This document shows positions 1 to 7,897 of a stretch of 64,000 nt of DNA, in pieces (within the stretch, counting starts at the first letter, position 1; every line of letters begins with the position of its first letter). The notes beneath the pieces are model-generated. The model worked only from the letters and a program-made list of their open reading frames with translations. It did no database searches and was not told the DNA's origin. The stretch is from positions 558,001 through 622,000 of the forward strand of contig CAVUOZ010000010.1 of the NCBI GenBank assembly GCA_963743325.1. The letters run 5' to 3'. The DNA comes from DATFVA01 sp963743325. Lineage in GTDB: Bacteria > Bacteroidota > Ignavibacteria > Ignavibacteriales > Ignavibacteriaceae. A program made the position numbers and the translations under genes.

Positions 1-227
1 AAATGTTGTCAGAGAATCTCCAACCTCAATGGTTATAAGCTGGCATTCCAATTACCAGCTTAGTTCAAAATGTTTAAAAGACAAGAAACACTACCGATTT
101 AATACATTTCCGGTAAAAATATTTCACAATGTTATCTATTTAATGTTGATTCTTAATTTCTTTCTTTTGAAATTTGAACAGGTTCTTTCAAGAGGTTACC
201 CCTGCCTCTTGATGATAACGAATCTGA
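1..227. other. Intergenic region with no supported gene
   Basis: No convincing gene is seen here. The one open frame (29-307) has no clear ribosome binding site, runs through the terminator at 228-264 and has low-complexity composition. A short hairpin (CAAGAGG at 189-195 with CCTCTTG at 205-211) sits just before that terminator. The stretch looks like the 3' untranslated end of a plus-strand transcript that begins left of the window. Confidence 0.5.
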
Positions 228-264
228 CCCACCGAGGATCCCCCTTCGGTGGGTTTTTATTTTT
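228..264 (+). terminator. Rho-independent terminator
   Basis: An 8-bp GC-rich stem (CCCACCGA at 228-235, TCGGTGGG at 246-253) with a 10-base loop is followed on the plus strand by a T-rich tract (254-264). There is no T tract on the minus side. It therefore most likely ends a plus-strand transcript entering from the left edge of the window. Confidence 0.8.
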
Positions 265-303
265 AAAAACTTTTTTGGGCGTTAAAATGAATTATTCAGA
301 ACC

Positions 304-1323
304 TTAGGGTTTCAGATAAATTGGATATCCCTTAAAATCCGGTGATACCTGGATTGCAGGTAACGGAATATGAATATAGTTAATCAGGCGTAAAAGTTCC
401 CTCAGGAACTCATTATCGGTTTTGAAAAGTTTTGTAAGGTCGATATCGGGAGAAATAATAAATACCCTATGCTTGTTTACAGGATCCGCAAGATCCTCGA
501 CTGAAACCCCACAGGCAATATTCAAAAAATCAGGGATGAAGGAATTGATTTTTTCAGGGAGTATATTTTTTATATTAGCAGTTAACCAAAAGGTTTGCCC
601 TTCATAATCATCATTAAAGAACTGATTGTTTCTGCTTTGCTGATTCATATCTGCATAATAAGCGCTGTTGGATGGGTAGTAACTGTACTTAAAATTAAAA
701 TTCTGAAGGTAAGGAATTTTTTTCTGTGCGAAAGGATAAAAGGCACCAATTACACTGGTACCAAGATCCATAGGGTCAAATCCCCATTCTTGCGCATATC
801 CGTCCTTCAGTTCTATTCCGGTGTATACCAGTGAGCTGAAAATTCCTCCATACAGAAGCGATGATTCCTCATCAAATCCGGCCCATCTGAGACCAACTCC
901 AAAGCATTCAGTAAACAGAATCCCGCCGTATAAATGTCCTATTTTATCAACATTGTCGATATAAGTATAATTATAATAAATATGGAAGTCAGAATTTCCG
1001 TCGTTCCACCAGGCAGTCTTCCAACGGTAGTATATTCCGCCCAGTATAGCCAAAGAAACGCCGCAGACTACTCCCAGTCTTACCGCACTGATTTTGCTTT
1101 TAGAGTCATTAAGATCAGGATTCAGAGAATCACTAACAGGGATATTAAATGAATCTTTATGAGCTTCAGTATTATCTTGTTGAACTGGAGAAACGATTTT
1201 TGTATTGGTATTTTCATCTGATATGGGTAATAATCCATTTGAATAGTTTTGAGCAAAAACTGTACATAGCGGGAAGGATAATATGAACAAGGCCACCACT
1301 GTCTTCATCATAATATTTGACAT
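304..1323 (-). CDS. DUF2279 family protein (predicted exported)
   Basis: This 339-residue protein starts with a signal peptide (hydrophobic core at about residues 6-22, Ala-Gln cleavage region near 25). It continues with a region matching the DUF2279 family: a His-Leu-Tyr-Gly-Gly motif, then a Tyr-x-Gly-Ile-Glu-x-Lys-Asp-Gly segment and a Trp-Gly-Phe-Asp-Pro-x-Asp motif. These are typical of the small membrane-associated YfiM/DUF2279 proteins found in Bacteroidota. The start is supported by GGGAG six bases upstream of the ATG. The molecular function of the family is not known. It is transcribed alone, away from prfB. Confidence 0.75.
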   Translation of the reverse strand: MSNIMMKTVVALFILSFPLCTVFAQNYSNGLLPISDENTNTKIVSPVQQDNTEAHKDSFNIPVSDSLNPDLNDSKSKISAVRLGVVCGVSLAILGGIYYRWKTAWWNDGNSDFHIYYNYTYIDNVDKIGHLYGGILFTECFGVGLRWAGFDEESSLLYGGIFSSLVYTGIELKDGYAQEWGFDPMDLGTSVIGAFYPFAQKKIPYLQNFNFKYSYYPSNSAYYADMNQQSRNNQFFNDDYEGQTFWLTANIKNILPEKINSFIPDFLNIACGVSVEDLADPVNKHRVFIISPDIDLTKLFKTDNEFLRELLRLINYIHIPLPAIQVSPDFKGYPIYLKP

Positions 1324-1439
1324 CAGCTCCCTTCCTGTACAATATAATCTTCAAATATGAATTAGAAAATCTTCTACTAATTTGTTGAATTTTTAACTCT
1401 ACAGCAAGATTCTGTGATATAAATATGGAATACCCTTTT

Positions 1440-2547
1440 TTAATTCTGACTGAATTTCATAAGAAATGCTTTTATAAACCGGTTTATATCGCCATCCATC
1501 ACGGATTGTACATCGGAGGTTTCCTCATCTGTCCTGTGATCCTTCACCATATTATACGGGTGAAATACGTAAGAACGGATCTGGCTTCCCCACTCGATCT
1601 TCATTTTACTTTTTTCAACTTCATCTAGTTCTGCTTCCTGCTTTTCTTTTTCAATCTGGTAAAGTTTTGATTTTAACAGTTTCATAGCATTAGTTCTGTT
1701 CTGAAGCTGTGATCTTTCACTCTGGCAGGCTGCGACAGTCCCGGTGGGAATATGCGTAATACGAACTGCCGTCTCAACTTTATTTACGTTCTGTCCTCCT
1801 TTTCCGCCCGATCTGTATGTATCAATCCGAAGGTCAGCCGGATTGATTTCTATTTCAATAGTGTCATCAATTTCAGGAATTACGAACACTGAAGCAAAGG
1901 AAGTATGTCTTCTTTTATTTGCATCGAAAGGAGAAATCCTGACAAGTCTATGCACTCCATTTTCTGCTTTTAAATATCCATATGCAAATTCTCCCTGTAC
2001 CTCAATAGAAACACTTTTTATTCCTGCTCCGTCTCCTTCGAGAATATCAAGGATGTTCATCTTATAGTTATTTTGTTCGCCCCATCGCAGGTACATACGC
2101 ATAAGCATTTCAGCCCAGTCCTGGGCTTCTGTACCGCCTGCACCCGAGTGGATTGAAAGGATGCAGTTCTTATCATCATCCTTTCCGCTCAGCATATTCT
2201 TAAACTCAGCCTCCTCAACTGCCTGTCTTACAGAAGTCAATTCATTCTCAATATCATACCTGAATGATTCATCCTGCTCCATCTCCGCGAGCTGGATAAA
2301 TTCATCCAGTGCAACAGCTTTTTTATCGAGTACTTTCCACAGATTAACCCAATTCTCAAGTGATTTTATTTCCTGAAGAATTTTCTGCGCCCCCATTTGA
2401 TCATTCCAGAAGTCAGGCTGGGAAGTCTGGTTCTGGAGTTCTTTTATTTTGGAATCTTTTGTATCGACGTCAAAGATAACCTCTTAATGTCTCAATTCTC
2501 TTACGGTATTCGTTCAGCTGTTTTAATTCTTCTTCATACATAAACAT
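1440..2547 (-). CDS. prfB: Peptide chain release factor 2, with programmed +1 frameshift
   Basis: Release factor for UGA and UAA stop codons. The main frame (1440-2471) holds the Ser-Pro-Phe stop-recognition motif in RISPFDANKRRHTSFASV and the catalytic Gly-Gly-Gln loop in GGKGGQNVNKVETAVRITH. A 25-codon first frame starts at the ATG at 2545-2547 (a second ATG lies at 2539-2541) and ends at CTT-TGA (2470-2475). Skipping the T at 2472 joins the frames to give FDVDTKD and a product of about 368 residues, the normal family length. An AGAGGT Shine-Dalgarno-like element lies three bases before the CTT, as in the well-studied E. coli site. Low RF2 thus raises its own synthesis. Confidence 0.95.
2470..2484 (-). 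promoter_or_regulatory. RF2 autoregulatory frameshift site
   Basis: On the minus strand the sequence reads AGAGGT-TAT-CTT-TGA-C, which has the same layout as the E. coli prfB site (SD-like element, UAU, CUU slip codon, UGA, C). The anti-SD interaction and slow UGA decoding promote slippage from CUU to UUU. Confidence 0.93.
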
Positions 2548-2567
2548 ACTCCATAACTACTTATTCT

Positions 2568-2598
2568 GAATGGTTGAATGAATGATTGATTGAATGGG
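2568..2598. repeat. Inverted repeat, left flank of the four-helix-bundle gene
   Basis: The sequence is a series of GAATG/TTGAATG units. Its reverse complement begins CCCATTCAATC and ends CATTCAACCATTC; the same two blocks occur in the same order on the other side of the four-helix gene (3105-3175). The two copies form an imperfect inverted repeat pair around the gene. Confidence 0.6.
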
Positions 2599-2601
2599 AG
2601 A

Positions 2602-3069
2602 TTAGTCAGAGACATAATCTTCTTCTATATCCCTGATTGAATAATCATTTTTCCAATCATAATTATTTTTTAAATTCTCTATAGAAACTCTATTAAGTTT
2701 TATGAGTTTATTTTCCAGGGAATAATGAATCTTATCGTATTCATTAAACCAGTCCTGGCTGATTTGATCGGCATTAAATAAACTGAATATCTGTGAATAA
2801 TTTTCCCCGAGTGATGCTAATGCCACTGTATTGAACTGAATGTTCTCTTTTAAATATCTTCTGCAATACCCTTCAGCAATATTTGATGAAACAGATAATG
2901 CTGAATCTTCTATCTGAGCTTTAATTTTAAAAGGTAATTCATTTATGGAACCAATTTTTTTATTGATTAAGTCATAGAAATCTATTGCTTCCTTCCATAC
3001 TTCCAACTTTCTATAACCCCTGTTGATATTTTTATTTTTCTCTAAATATTGCAGGGAAATATCTTCCAT
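2602..3069 (-). CDS. Four-helix-bundle protein of the S23/IVP family
   Basis: This 155-residue protein matches the S23 ribosomal protein / four helix bundle family, first seen inside intervening sequences of 23S rRNA genes and related to the Avd accessory protein of diversity-generating retroelements. Visible hallmarks are the N-terminal YRKLEVWKEAIDF segment, then SALSVSSNIAEGYCRR and a long amphipathic C-terminal helix. The family binds nucleic acid, but the role of solitary chromosomal copies is not established. It stands alone between prfB and the AtuA genes and is flanked by inverted TTGAATG/CATTCAA repeats, which suggests a small transposable cassette. The C-terminal 20 residues are acidic and probably variable. 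Confidence 0.85.
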   Translation of the reverse strand: MEDISLQYLEKNKNINRGYRKLEVWKEAIDFYDLINKKIGSINELPFKIKAQIEDSALSVSSNIAEGYCRRYLKENIQFNTVALASLGENYSQIFSLFNADQISQDWFNEYDKIHYSLENKLIKLNRVSIENLKNNYDWKNDYSIRDIEEDYVSD

Positions 3070-3104
3070 AATTATCCTCTCTTATTTATTCAATAATACT
3101 ATCA

Positions 3105-3175
3105 CCCATTCAATCCTGCTTTAACTCATTCACTCATTCACTCATTCAACCATTCAACCATTCAACCATTCAATC
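3105..3175. repeat. Tandem CATTCA-type repeats, right flank of the four-helix-bundle gene
   Basis: After CCCATTCAATC comes a run of CATTCACT units (about 3126-3145) and then three CATTCAAC units (3143-3168). This is the inverted partner of 2568-2598. A shorter stretch of the same unit is at 14571-14596. Confidence 0.65.
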
Positions 3176-3185
3176 TTTCAGTCTT

Positions 3186-3506
3186 TTATTTTTCTTCCAC
3201 TTCTATCTCCATCCTCAGCAACGCCGCTGCTAAAGTTTTACCCTGTGCATCGTGTTTAAGAGATACCGTTCCCCCGCCGCCCAGTGTTTTATTTAATATA
3301 AAATTTAAGGCTCTGATGTTTGGCAGTTCATACCTTTCCACTTCACCAAAACATATTCCCTTAAAATGTTTTTTAACTCTTTCTTCCGTCAAATGTTTTT
3401 TAATTATTTCAAAGCCTTTATCATCATTAGCAATTATTCCGACATTGGCAGCATCACCTTTGTCACCGCTTCTTCCGTGCGCTATATCCAATAGTCTTAT
3501 CTTCAT
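3186..3506 (-). CDS. AtuA-associated ferredoxin-fold protein (AtuA C-terminal domain)
   Basis: This 106-residue protein corresponds to the small C-terminal domain found with AtuA/DUF1446 proteins. It opens with the signature LDIAHGRSGDKGDAANVGI and has a Gly-rich GGGGTVSLKHDAQGK segment. It overlaps the stop of the upstream AtuA gene by one base, so the two are translationally coupled and probably form one complex. In other bacteria the two parts can be a single polypeptide. The exact reaction is unknown; named members belong to acyclic terpene utilisation clusters, and homologues occur widely in acyl-CoA operons. Confidence 0.82.
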   Translation of the reverse strand: MKIRLLDIAHGRSGDKGDAANVGIIANDDKGFEIIKKHLTEERVKKHFKGICFGEVERYELPNIRALNFILNKTLGGGGTVSLKHDAQGKTLAAALLRMEIEVEEK

Positions 3507-4876
3507 TATTTCAGCTCCAGTATTTTAACCCGGGGTTCGACTAATTTTTTGGGAATCAGTGCAGGCCAGTATGCGATTACCTCGCTCGGTCTCGGTCTTC
3601 CTCCCGCAAATCCCGTAACACTCGGTGGACCGGTAACAATTAATGGTGCTATCTCCATCCCAAATCTTTTTAATGATTCGTGATCTTTTGATCGTACCGC
3701 AACCCTGAGCATTATTTCATTTATTTTATCTTCATCAATTACAGTGGCTAATGGCCCGTGCGTCGAATTGTACCCAACAAACTCGGTTCTTATTTCATCA
3801 AATTTAAGACCCAGATTTTCAAGTCTCTTTCTTAGAATTTTATCTGCGGCTCTGGCTTTGGTCAACGCATCAGGCCACGAATATGTAAGAGATGCAACAG
3901 CAGAGTAACCATCTGCATATGAACACGAAACCTTATAAGAATCCGTAGCCTCTTTTCCTTTTATCCCATAAACACGGACCCTGTTATTGCCAAGGTCCTC
4001 AAGTTTTATTGATGTAAAATCAGCAACGCAGTCAGGAGTAATATATGATGCGGGGTCGCCAATTTCGTAGACTAATTGTTCAGCAACAGTTTCAAAAGAA
4101 ACTAGTCCTCCGGTATTCTCATGTTTAGTTATAACTACATCGCCATTAGGATAAGCTTCTGCAATCGGGAAACCTATCTCTGCAATATTATCGATTGACT
4201 TCCAGTCACCCATAAAGTTGCCCCCTGATGACTGAGCGCCGCATTCAAGAATATGACCCGCTACCGTTCCTGCTGCCATTAAATCGAAATTATTTTTATC
4301 CCATCCGAATTCATATATCATTGGGGCTAAAGTTAATCCTGTATCTGTGGTTCTTCCGGTGATTACAATGTCTGCACCTTTCTTCAATGCTTCTACGATT
4401 GGAAAGGCACCGAAATAAACATTAGCACTCACTAATTTGTTTTTATAGGGAAGTATGGATTCACCCGTATCCATATTTTTCAATTCACATCCGGCCGAAA
4501 TAATATTATCTATATTCTCCCTGATATCATCACCCATTACAACAGCAATGTCCAGCTTTTTAATCTGCAGGTTCATAGCAATATCCAGTATTGCATCAGC
4601 GCAGGCTACAGGATTCACTCCTCCCCCGTTTGTAATAACCTTAATTCCTTTTTCCATGCATATGGGTAAAATTCTTTTCATCAGATCCGGCAGATCCCTT
4701 GCATAACCAAGGTTCGGATTTCTCATTTTCTGTTTTTGCAGGATCGACATAGTAACTTCTGCTAAGTAATCCATAACAAGGTAGTCGACTTCACCTTTAG
4801 TCACCTGGTTATAGGGAGCATCTATCAGGTCCCCCCAGAAACCCTGGCCGGACGCTATTCTTATTTTATCTTTCAA
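3506..4876 (-). CDS. AtuA/DUF1446 family acyl-CoA metabolism protein
   Basis: This 456-residue protein spans the DUF1446 (AtuA) domain over almost its whole length. Hallmarks are the N-terminal IRIASGQGFWGD motif, VITNGGGVNP, and VITGRTTDTGLTLAP followed by GHILECGAQSSGGNF. AtuA was named from Pseudomonas acyclic terpene (citronellol/geranyl-CoA) degradation, but the biochemical activity is not established here and homologues also lie in other acyl-CoA clusters. The gene lies just downstream of the HMGCS-thiolase-DUF35 unit on the same strand. A terminator-like hairpin at 4989-5035 separates the two, so they may form separate transcripts with some read-through. Confidence 0.85.
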   Translation of the reverse strand: MKDKIRIASGQGFWGDLIDAPYNQVTKGEVDYLVMDYLAEVTMSILQKQKMRNPNLGYARDLPDLMKRILPICMEKGIKVITNGGGVNPVACADAILDIAMNLQIKKLDIAVVMGDDIRENIDNIISAGCELKNMDTGESILPYKNKLVSANVYFGAFPIVEALKKGADIVITGRTTDTGLTLAPMIYEFGWDKNNFDLMAAGTVAGHILECGAQSSGGNFMGDWKSIDNIAEIGFPIAEAYPNGDVVITKHENTGGLVSFETVAEQLVYEIGDPASYITPDCVADFTSIKLEDLGNNRVRVYGIKGKEATDSYKVSCSYADGYSAVASLTYSWPDALTKARAADKILRKRLENLGLKFDEIRTEFVGYNSTHGPLATVIDEDKINEIMLRVAVRSKDHESLKRFGMEIAPLIVTGPPSVTGFAGGRPRPSEVIAYWPALIPKKLVEPRVKILELK

Positions 4877-4975
4877 TTAAAATCTCTCCAGAATTATTCT
4901 CATATAATATAATGCTATTTTGTGAATTCCTTTATGTTTTACCAAATTCAGGGATAACCAGGAGGGGTTTTAATC

Positions 4976-5035
4976 TTTAAAATAGAAAAGAGACAAAGTA
5001 GTTGCAGCAATAACCCGACTTAAAACTTTGTCTCT
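4976..5035 (-). terminator. Terminator of the HMGCS-thiolase-DUF35 unit
   Basis: A perfect 11-bp inverted repeat (AGAGACAAAGT at 4989-4999, ACTTTGTCTCT at 5025-5035) with a 25-base loop lies 67 bases after the DUF35 stop codon. On the minus strand it is followed by a TTTTCTATTTT tract. The large loop makes it less typical. Confidence 0.6.
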
Positions 5036-5101
5036 ATCAAAATTCTAAATCAAATGATATAAAAAGCCTTCAAATGATCAAGAAATATAGATTATGTGGT
5101 A

Positions 5102-5491
5102 TTAAATTACAACAGCTTTATATCCATAACAGTGAAGTCCTGATTTCCCTTCATCCTGAATCCGGCGGAAAACGATCTTAACTTTTTGTCCAATTTCCAC
5201 TTTATTTACATCTATATCAGCAATCTGCATTGTTATTTTCACCCCGTCGTTTACTTCTACAATACCTACTGCATATGGAGTTTCCTGCGAGAAATTTGGG
5301 GGACCCACACGGATAACTGTATATGTTAATATTTTACCGGAGTCAGAAAGTTTAATGGTTTCAAATTCATTTGATTTGCATTCACCACAATGTGTGCGGG
5401 GAGGGAAATATACTTTACCGCATTTTTTACAGCGTCCAGCCTCAAGTCTGTACCGCTGAGGTATTTCACGGAAATATCTTGGACTTATCAT
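5102..5491 (-). CDS. DUF35 OB-fold zinc-ribbon protein (acyl-CoA scaffold)
   Basis: This 129-residue protein has an N-terminal rubredoxin-like zinc ribbon (Cys21, Cys24, Cys35, Cys38) and a C-terminal OB fold rich in beta strands. It is a DUF35 protein of the kind that bridges thiolase and HMG-CoA synthase in the archaeal mevalonate complex, where it holds the shared CoA pantetheine. The start overlaps the upstream thiolase stop by four bases (ATGA), indicating translational coupling. The neighbouring thiolase and synthase make the scaffold role likely. Related proteins also partner lipid-degrading thiolases, so the substrate is not certain. Confidence 0.9.
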   Translation of the reverse strand: MISPRYFREIPQRYRLEAGRCKKCGKVYFPPRTHCGECKSNEFETIKLSDSGKILTYTVIRVGPPNFSQETPYAVGIVEVNDGVKITMQIADIDVNKVEIGQKVKIVFRRIQDEGKSGLHCYGYKAVVI

Positions 5492-6639
5492 GTTGCCTCC
5501 AATATATGTATTACACAGCTTGCACCGGAACCGCCCATATTCTGAGCCATTCCTATATGTGCATTTTTAACCTGGCGGGATCCTGCTCTACCCTGAAGCT
5601 GTTCGTATAGTTCAATGATTTGAGCAATACCCGTGGCTCCGACAGGATGTCCTTTCGATTTTAATCCGCCGCTTGTATTTATCGGAATTTTACCTGTCTC
5701 AAGAGAGGTTAATCCTTCTTCAACACCTGAGCCGCCACAGCCTTTTTCAAAGAAACCGAGATCTTCCGTTACCACAATCTCTGCGATGCTGAAGCAGTCG
5801 TGTACCTCAGCGAAATTAATATTTGCGGGCTTAAGATTTGTTTGCTTGTAAGCTTTTTCAGCGGCTTTTACCACAGCATCCAGAGTAGTTAAACTTCTTC
5901 TGCTGTGCAGTGCAATCGTATCGGACGCCTGGGCTGAAGCTTTAACCCGTATTGGAGAATCTGTAAACTTCTTTGCAATATCCATTGAGCAAAGAATCAC
6001 CGCTGCTCCACCATCGCTTACAGGAGAACAATCCAATAGCCTTAACGGATCTGCGACTAATGTCGAATTAAGAACTTTATCGATTGTAATTTCAGAACGG
6101 AACTGGGCATTAGGATTTTTTGCACCGTTTCTATGATTTTTCACGGCAACTGCAGCTAGTTGTTCTCTCCTGGTTTTATACTGGTACATATGAGCATTTG
6201 CTATCATCGCATAAAGACCGGGAAAAGTAATTCCCTGGTACACTTCATATTCCTGGTCAGCAGCAGTGGCTAATGTTTCAGTTACATCTGCGCCGTCAGT
6301 CATCTTTTCGACACCGCCAGCCAGCACAATATCACTTTGTCCCGATGCTACTTCAAGATATGCCTGTCTGAATGAAACACCACCCGATGCACATGCAGAT
6401 TCAACGCGTGTAGCCGGAATGGGAGTTACCCCGAGATAATCTGCCATCACTGCCCCGAGATGTTCCTGCCCAACGAATAAACCGCCTGACATACTCCCCA
6501 CATACATCGAATCAATATGATCAACACCAGCGTCATTAATAGCTTTCAAAGCAGCTTCAACAAAAATATCTTTAATAGATTTTCCCCAGAGCTCTCCGAA
6601 TTTTGTCATTCCGGCACCAATTACAGCAACTTCTTTCAT
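5488..6639 (-). CDS. Thiolase family protein (acetyl-CoA acetyltransferase / SCP-x type)
   Basis: This thiolase-fold enzyme of 383 residues belongs to the archaeal/SCP-x branch. The nucleophile is Cys83 in SACASGG, with His280 in EVHDCF and His331 in GGLKSKGHPVGATG. The start at 6637-6639 is preferred because GGGAGG lies eight bases upstream; an earlier in-frame ATG at 6660 overlaps the upstream gene. In the archaeal arrangement this enzyme makes acetoacetyl-CoA from two acetyl-CoA and passes it directly to HMG-CoA synthase. The C-terminal Cys of degradative thiolases is replaced by a GGSGAS segment, as in this subfamily. A longer acyl substrate cannot be excluded. Confidence 0.9.
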   Translation of the reverse strand: MKEVAVIGAGMTKFGELWGKSIKDIFVEAALKAINDAGVDHIDSMYVGSMSGGLFVGQEHLGAVMADYLGVTPIPATRVESACASGGVSFRQAYLEVASGQSDIVLAGGVEKMTDGADVTETLATAADQEYEVYQGITFPGLYAMIANAHMYQYKTRREQLAAVAVKNHRNGAKNPNAQFRSEITIDKVLNSTLVADPLRLLDCSPVSDGGAAVILCSMDIAKKFTDSPIRVKASAQASDTIALHSRRSLTTLDAVVKAAEKAYKQTNLKPANINFAEVHDCFSIAEIVVTEDLGFFEKGCGGSGVEEGLTSLETGKIPINTSGGLKSKGHPVGATGIAQIIELYEQLQGRAGSRQVKNAHIGMAQNMGGSGASCVIHILEAT

Positions 6640-6652
6640 TTTTTTCCTCCCT

Positions 6653-7699
6653 CTATTCATTCAATATTATTTTACGACGGAATTTTGCGTATTCACCATA
6701 ATCCAGGTAAATCTTATTATTATCGAGCATATCCCTTACTTTTGGTGCTTTGTTCTGAACTTTTTCTATTTCATCCGTAACCCGGAAAATAAATCCGTCA
6801 CTTCCTGCACCGGAACCGAATGAAACCATAAATATTTTATCGCCGGGTTTGGCAACATCTAGCACCGCCGATAATCCCGTAGGTGATGATCCTGAGTAAG
6901 TGTTGCCCATCCAGGGAACAATCCATCCGGTTTCAATTTGTTCTTTAGTAAAACCCAACTGCTTCCCTGCCATCTGCGGGAATTTTCCATTGGGCATATG
7001 GAATACAGCATATTTAAAATCTTTGGGTTTCATTCCTGATTTTTCAAGAAGACTCTTTCCTGCATTTACAACATGTCTGAAATATGCCGGCTCACCGGTA
7101 AAACGTCCCGCATGCCTGGGATAAAATTCACCTTCTCTTCTCCAGAAATCCGGAGTATCGGAAGTGTAAGAATGAGTGAATAATAATTCTGCTACAACTT
7201 TTTCTTTGCCTATTATAAAAGCAGATCCTCCTGCAGATGCAGAATATTCGAGTGCATCACCTGGTGCACCCTGGGAAGTATCTGCTCCAATTGCCAGAGC
7301 GTACTTTACTTCATCTGCTTTAACTAAACCGTACGCAACGTACATTGCTTCTGTACCGGCTTTGCAGGCAAACTCATAACTTGCAACATGAACATCCGGT
7401 CCTATTCCGAGTGCATCAATTACTATAGTACCGCTCGGTTTTACCGCATAAGGATGCGATTCTGAACCTATGTAGACCGCACCAATATCGGAAGGATTTA
7501 TCCCGCAGCGCTGCAGTGCATATTTTGCTGCCTGAACAGAAATTGTTATAGTATCCTCATCAAGACCGGGGACGGTCTTTTCGTACAATAACAAACCTCG
7601 CTTAATTGCTTCTGGATCGGCTCCCCACTCTTTGGAAATGTTTTCCACTTTGACCCTGTATCGTGGAAGATAAGAGCCAAATCCGACGATTCCAATCAT
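6653..7699 (-). CDS. Hydroxymethylglutaryl-CoA synthase, archaeal type
   Basis: This 348-residue enzyme matches the short archaeal HMG-CoA synthase family, which condenses acetoacetyl-CoA and acetyl-CoA. Catalytic residues are visible: Glu80 in GSESHP, nucleophile Cys112 in YEFACKAGTE and His234 in FHMPNGKFP. It is the first gene of a three-gene unit followed by thiolase and DUF35, the same order used by archaea to channel acetoacetyl-CoA into mevalonate. No HMG-CoA reductase is in the window, so the fate of the product (isoprenoids or an acyl-CoA degradation route) cannot be read here. Transfer from archaea or an ancient bacterial copy are both possible. Confidence 0.9.
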   Translation of the reverse strand: MIGIVGFGSYLPRYRVKVENISKEWGADPEAIKRGLLLYEKTVPGLDEDTITISVQAAKYALQRCGINPSDIGAVYIGSESHPYAVKPSGTIVIDALGIGPDVHVASYEFACKAGTEAMYVAYGLVKADEVKYALAIGADTSQGAPGDALEYSASAGGSAFIIGKEKVVAELLFTHSYTSDTPDFWRREGEFYPRHAGRFTGEPAYFRHVVNAGKSLLEKSGMKPKDFKYAVFHMPNGKFPQMAGKQLGFTKEQIETGWIVPWMGNTYSGSSPTGLSAVLDVAKPGDKIFMVSFGSGAGSDGFIFRVTDEIEKVQNKAPKVRDMLDNNKIYLDYGEYAKFRRKIILNE

Positions 7700-7897
7700 A
7701 CTACTCTCCCTGCTATGATTTATGATTAATTAATTAAATGTAACTTTATATTTCTTAAATTAAGCCTGGATAATTCATATAGGGAAATTATAATAGGATC
7801 AGACTTTTCCCGCTAAAAATTATTCCTCCCCTACCCTCTGTTTATTTAAAAATCAATATATCAACTTTTGATCTAAGTGTAAATCCAAAAGATGAAT

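Noticed and set aside
29..307. 92-codon open frame on the plus strand at the left edge
   Set aside because: It has no ribosome binding site or family resemblance and reads through a strong terminator at 228-264.
3105..3175. CRISPR array
   Set aside because: Units are 8 bases and directly joined, with no unique spacers and no cas genes.
6639..6660. Start of the thiolase at the upstream ATG (6660)
   Set aside because: It overlaps the HMG-CoA synthase end, and the ATG at 6639 has GGGAGG at ideal distance and matches the family N terminus.
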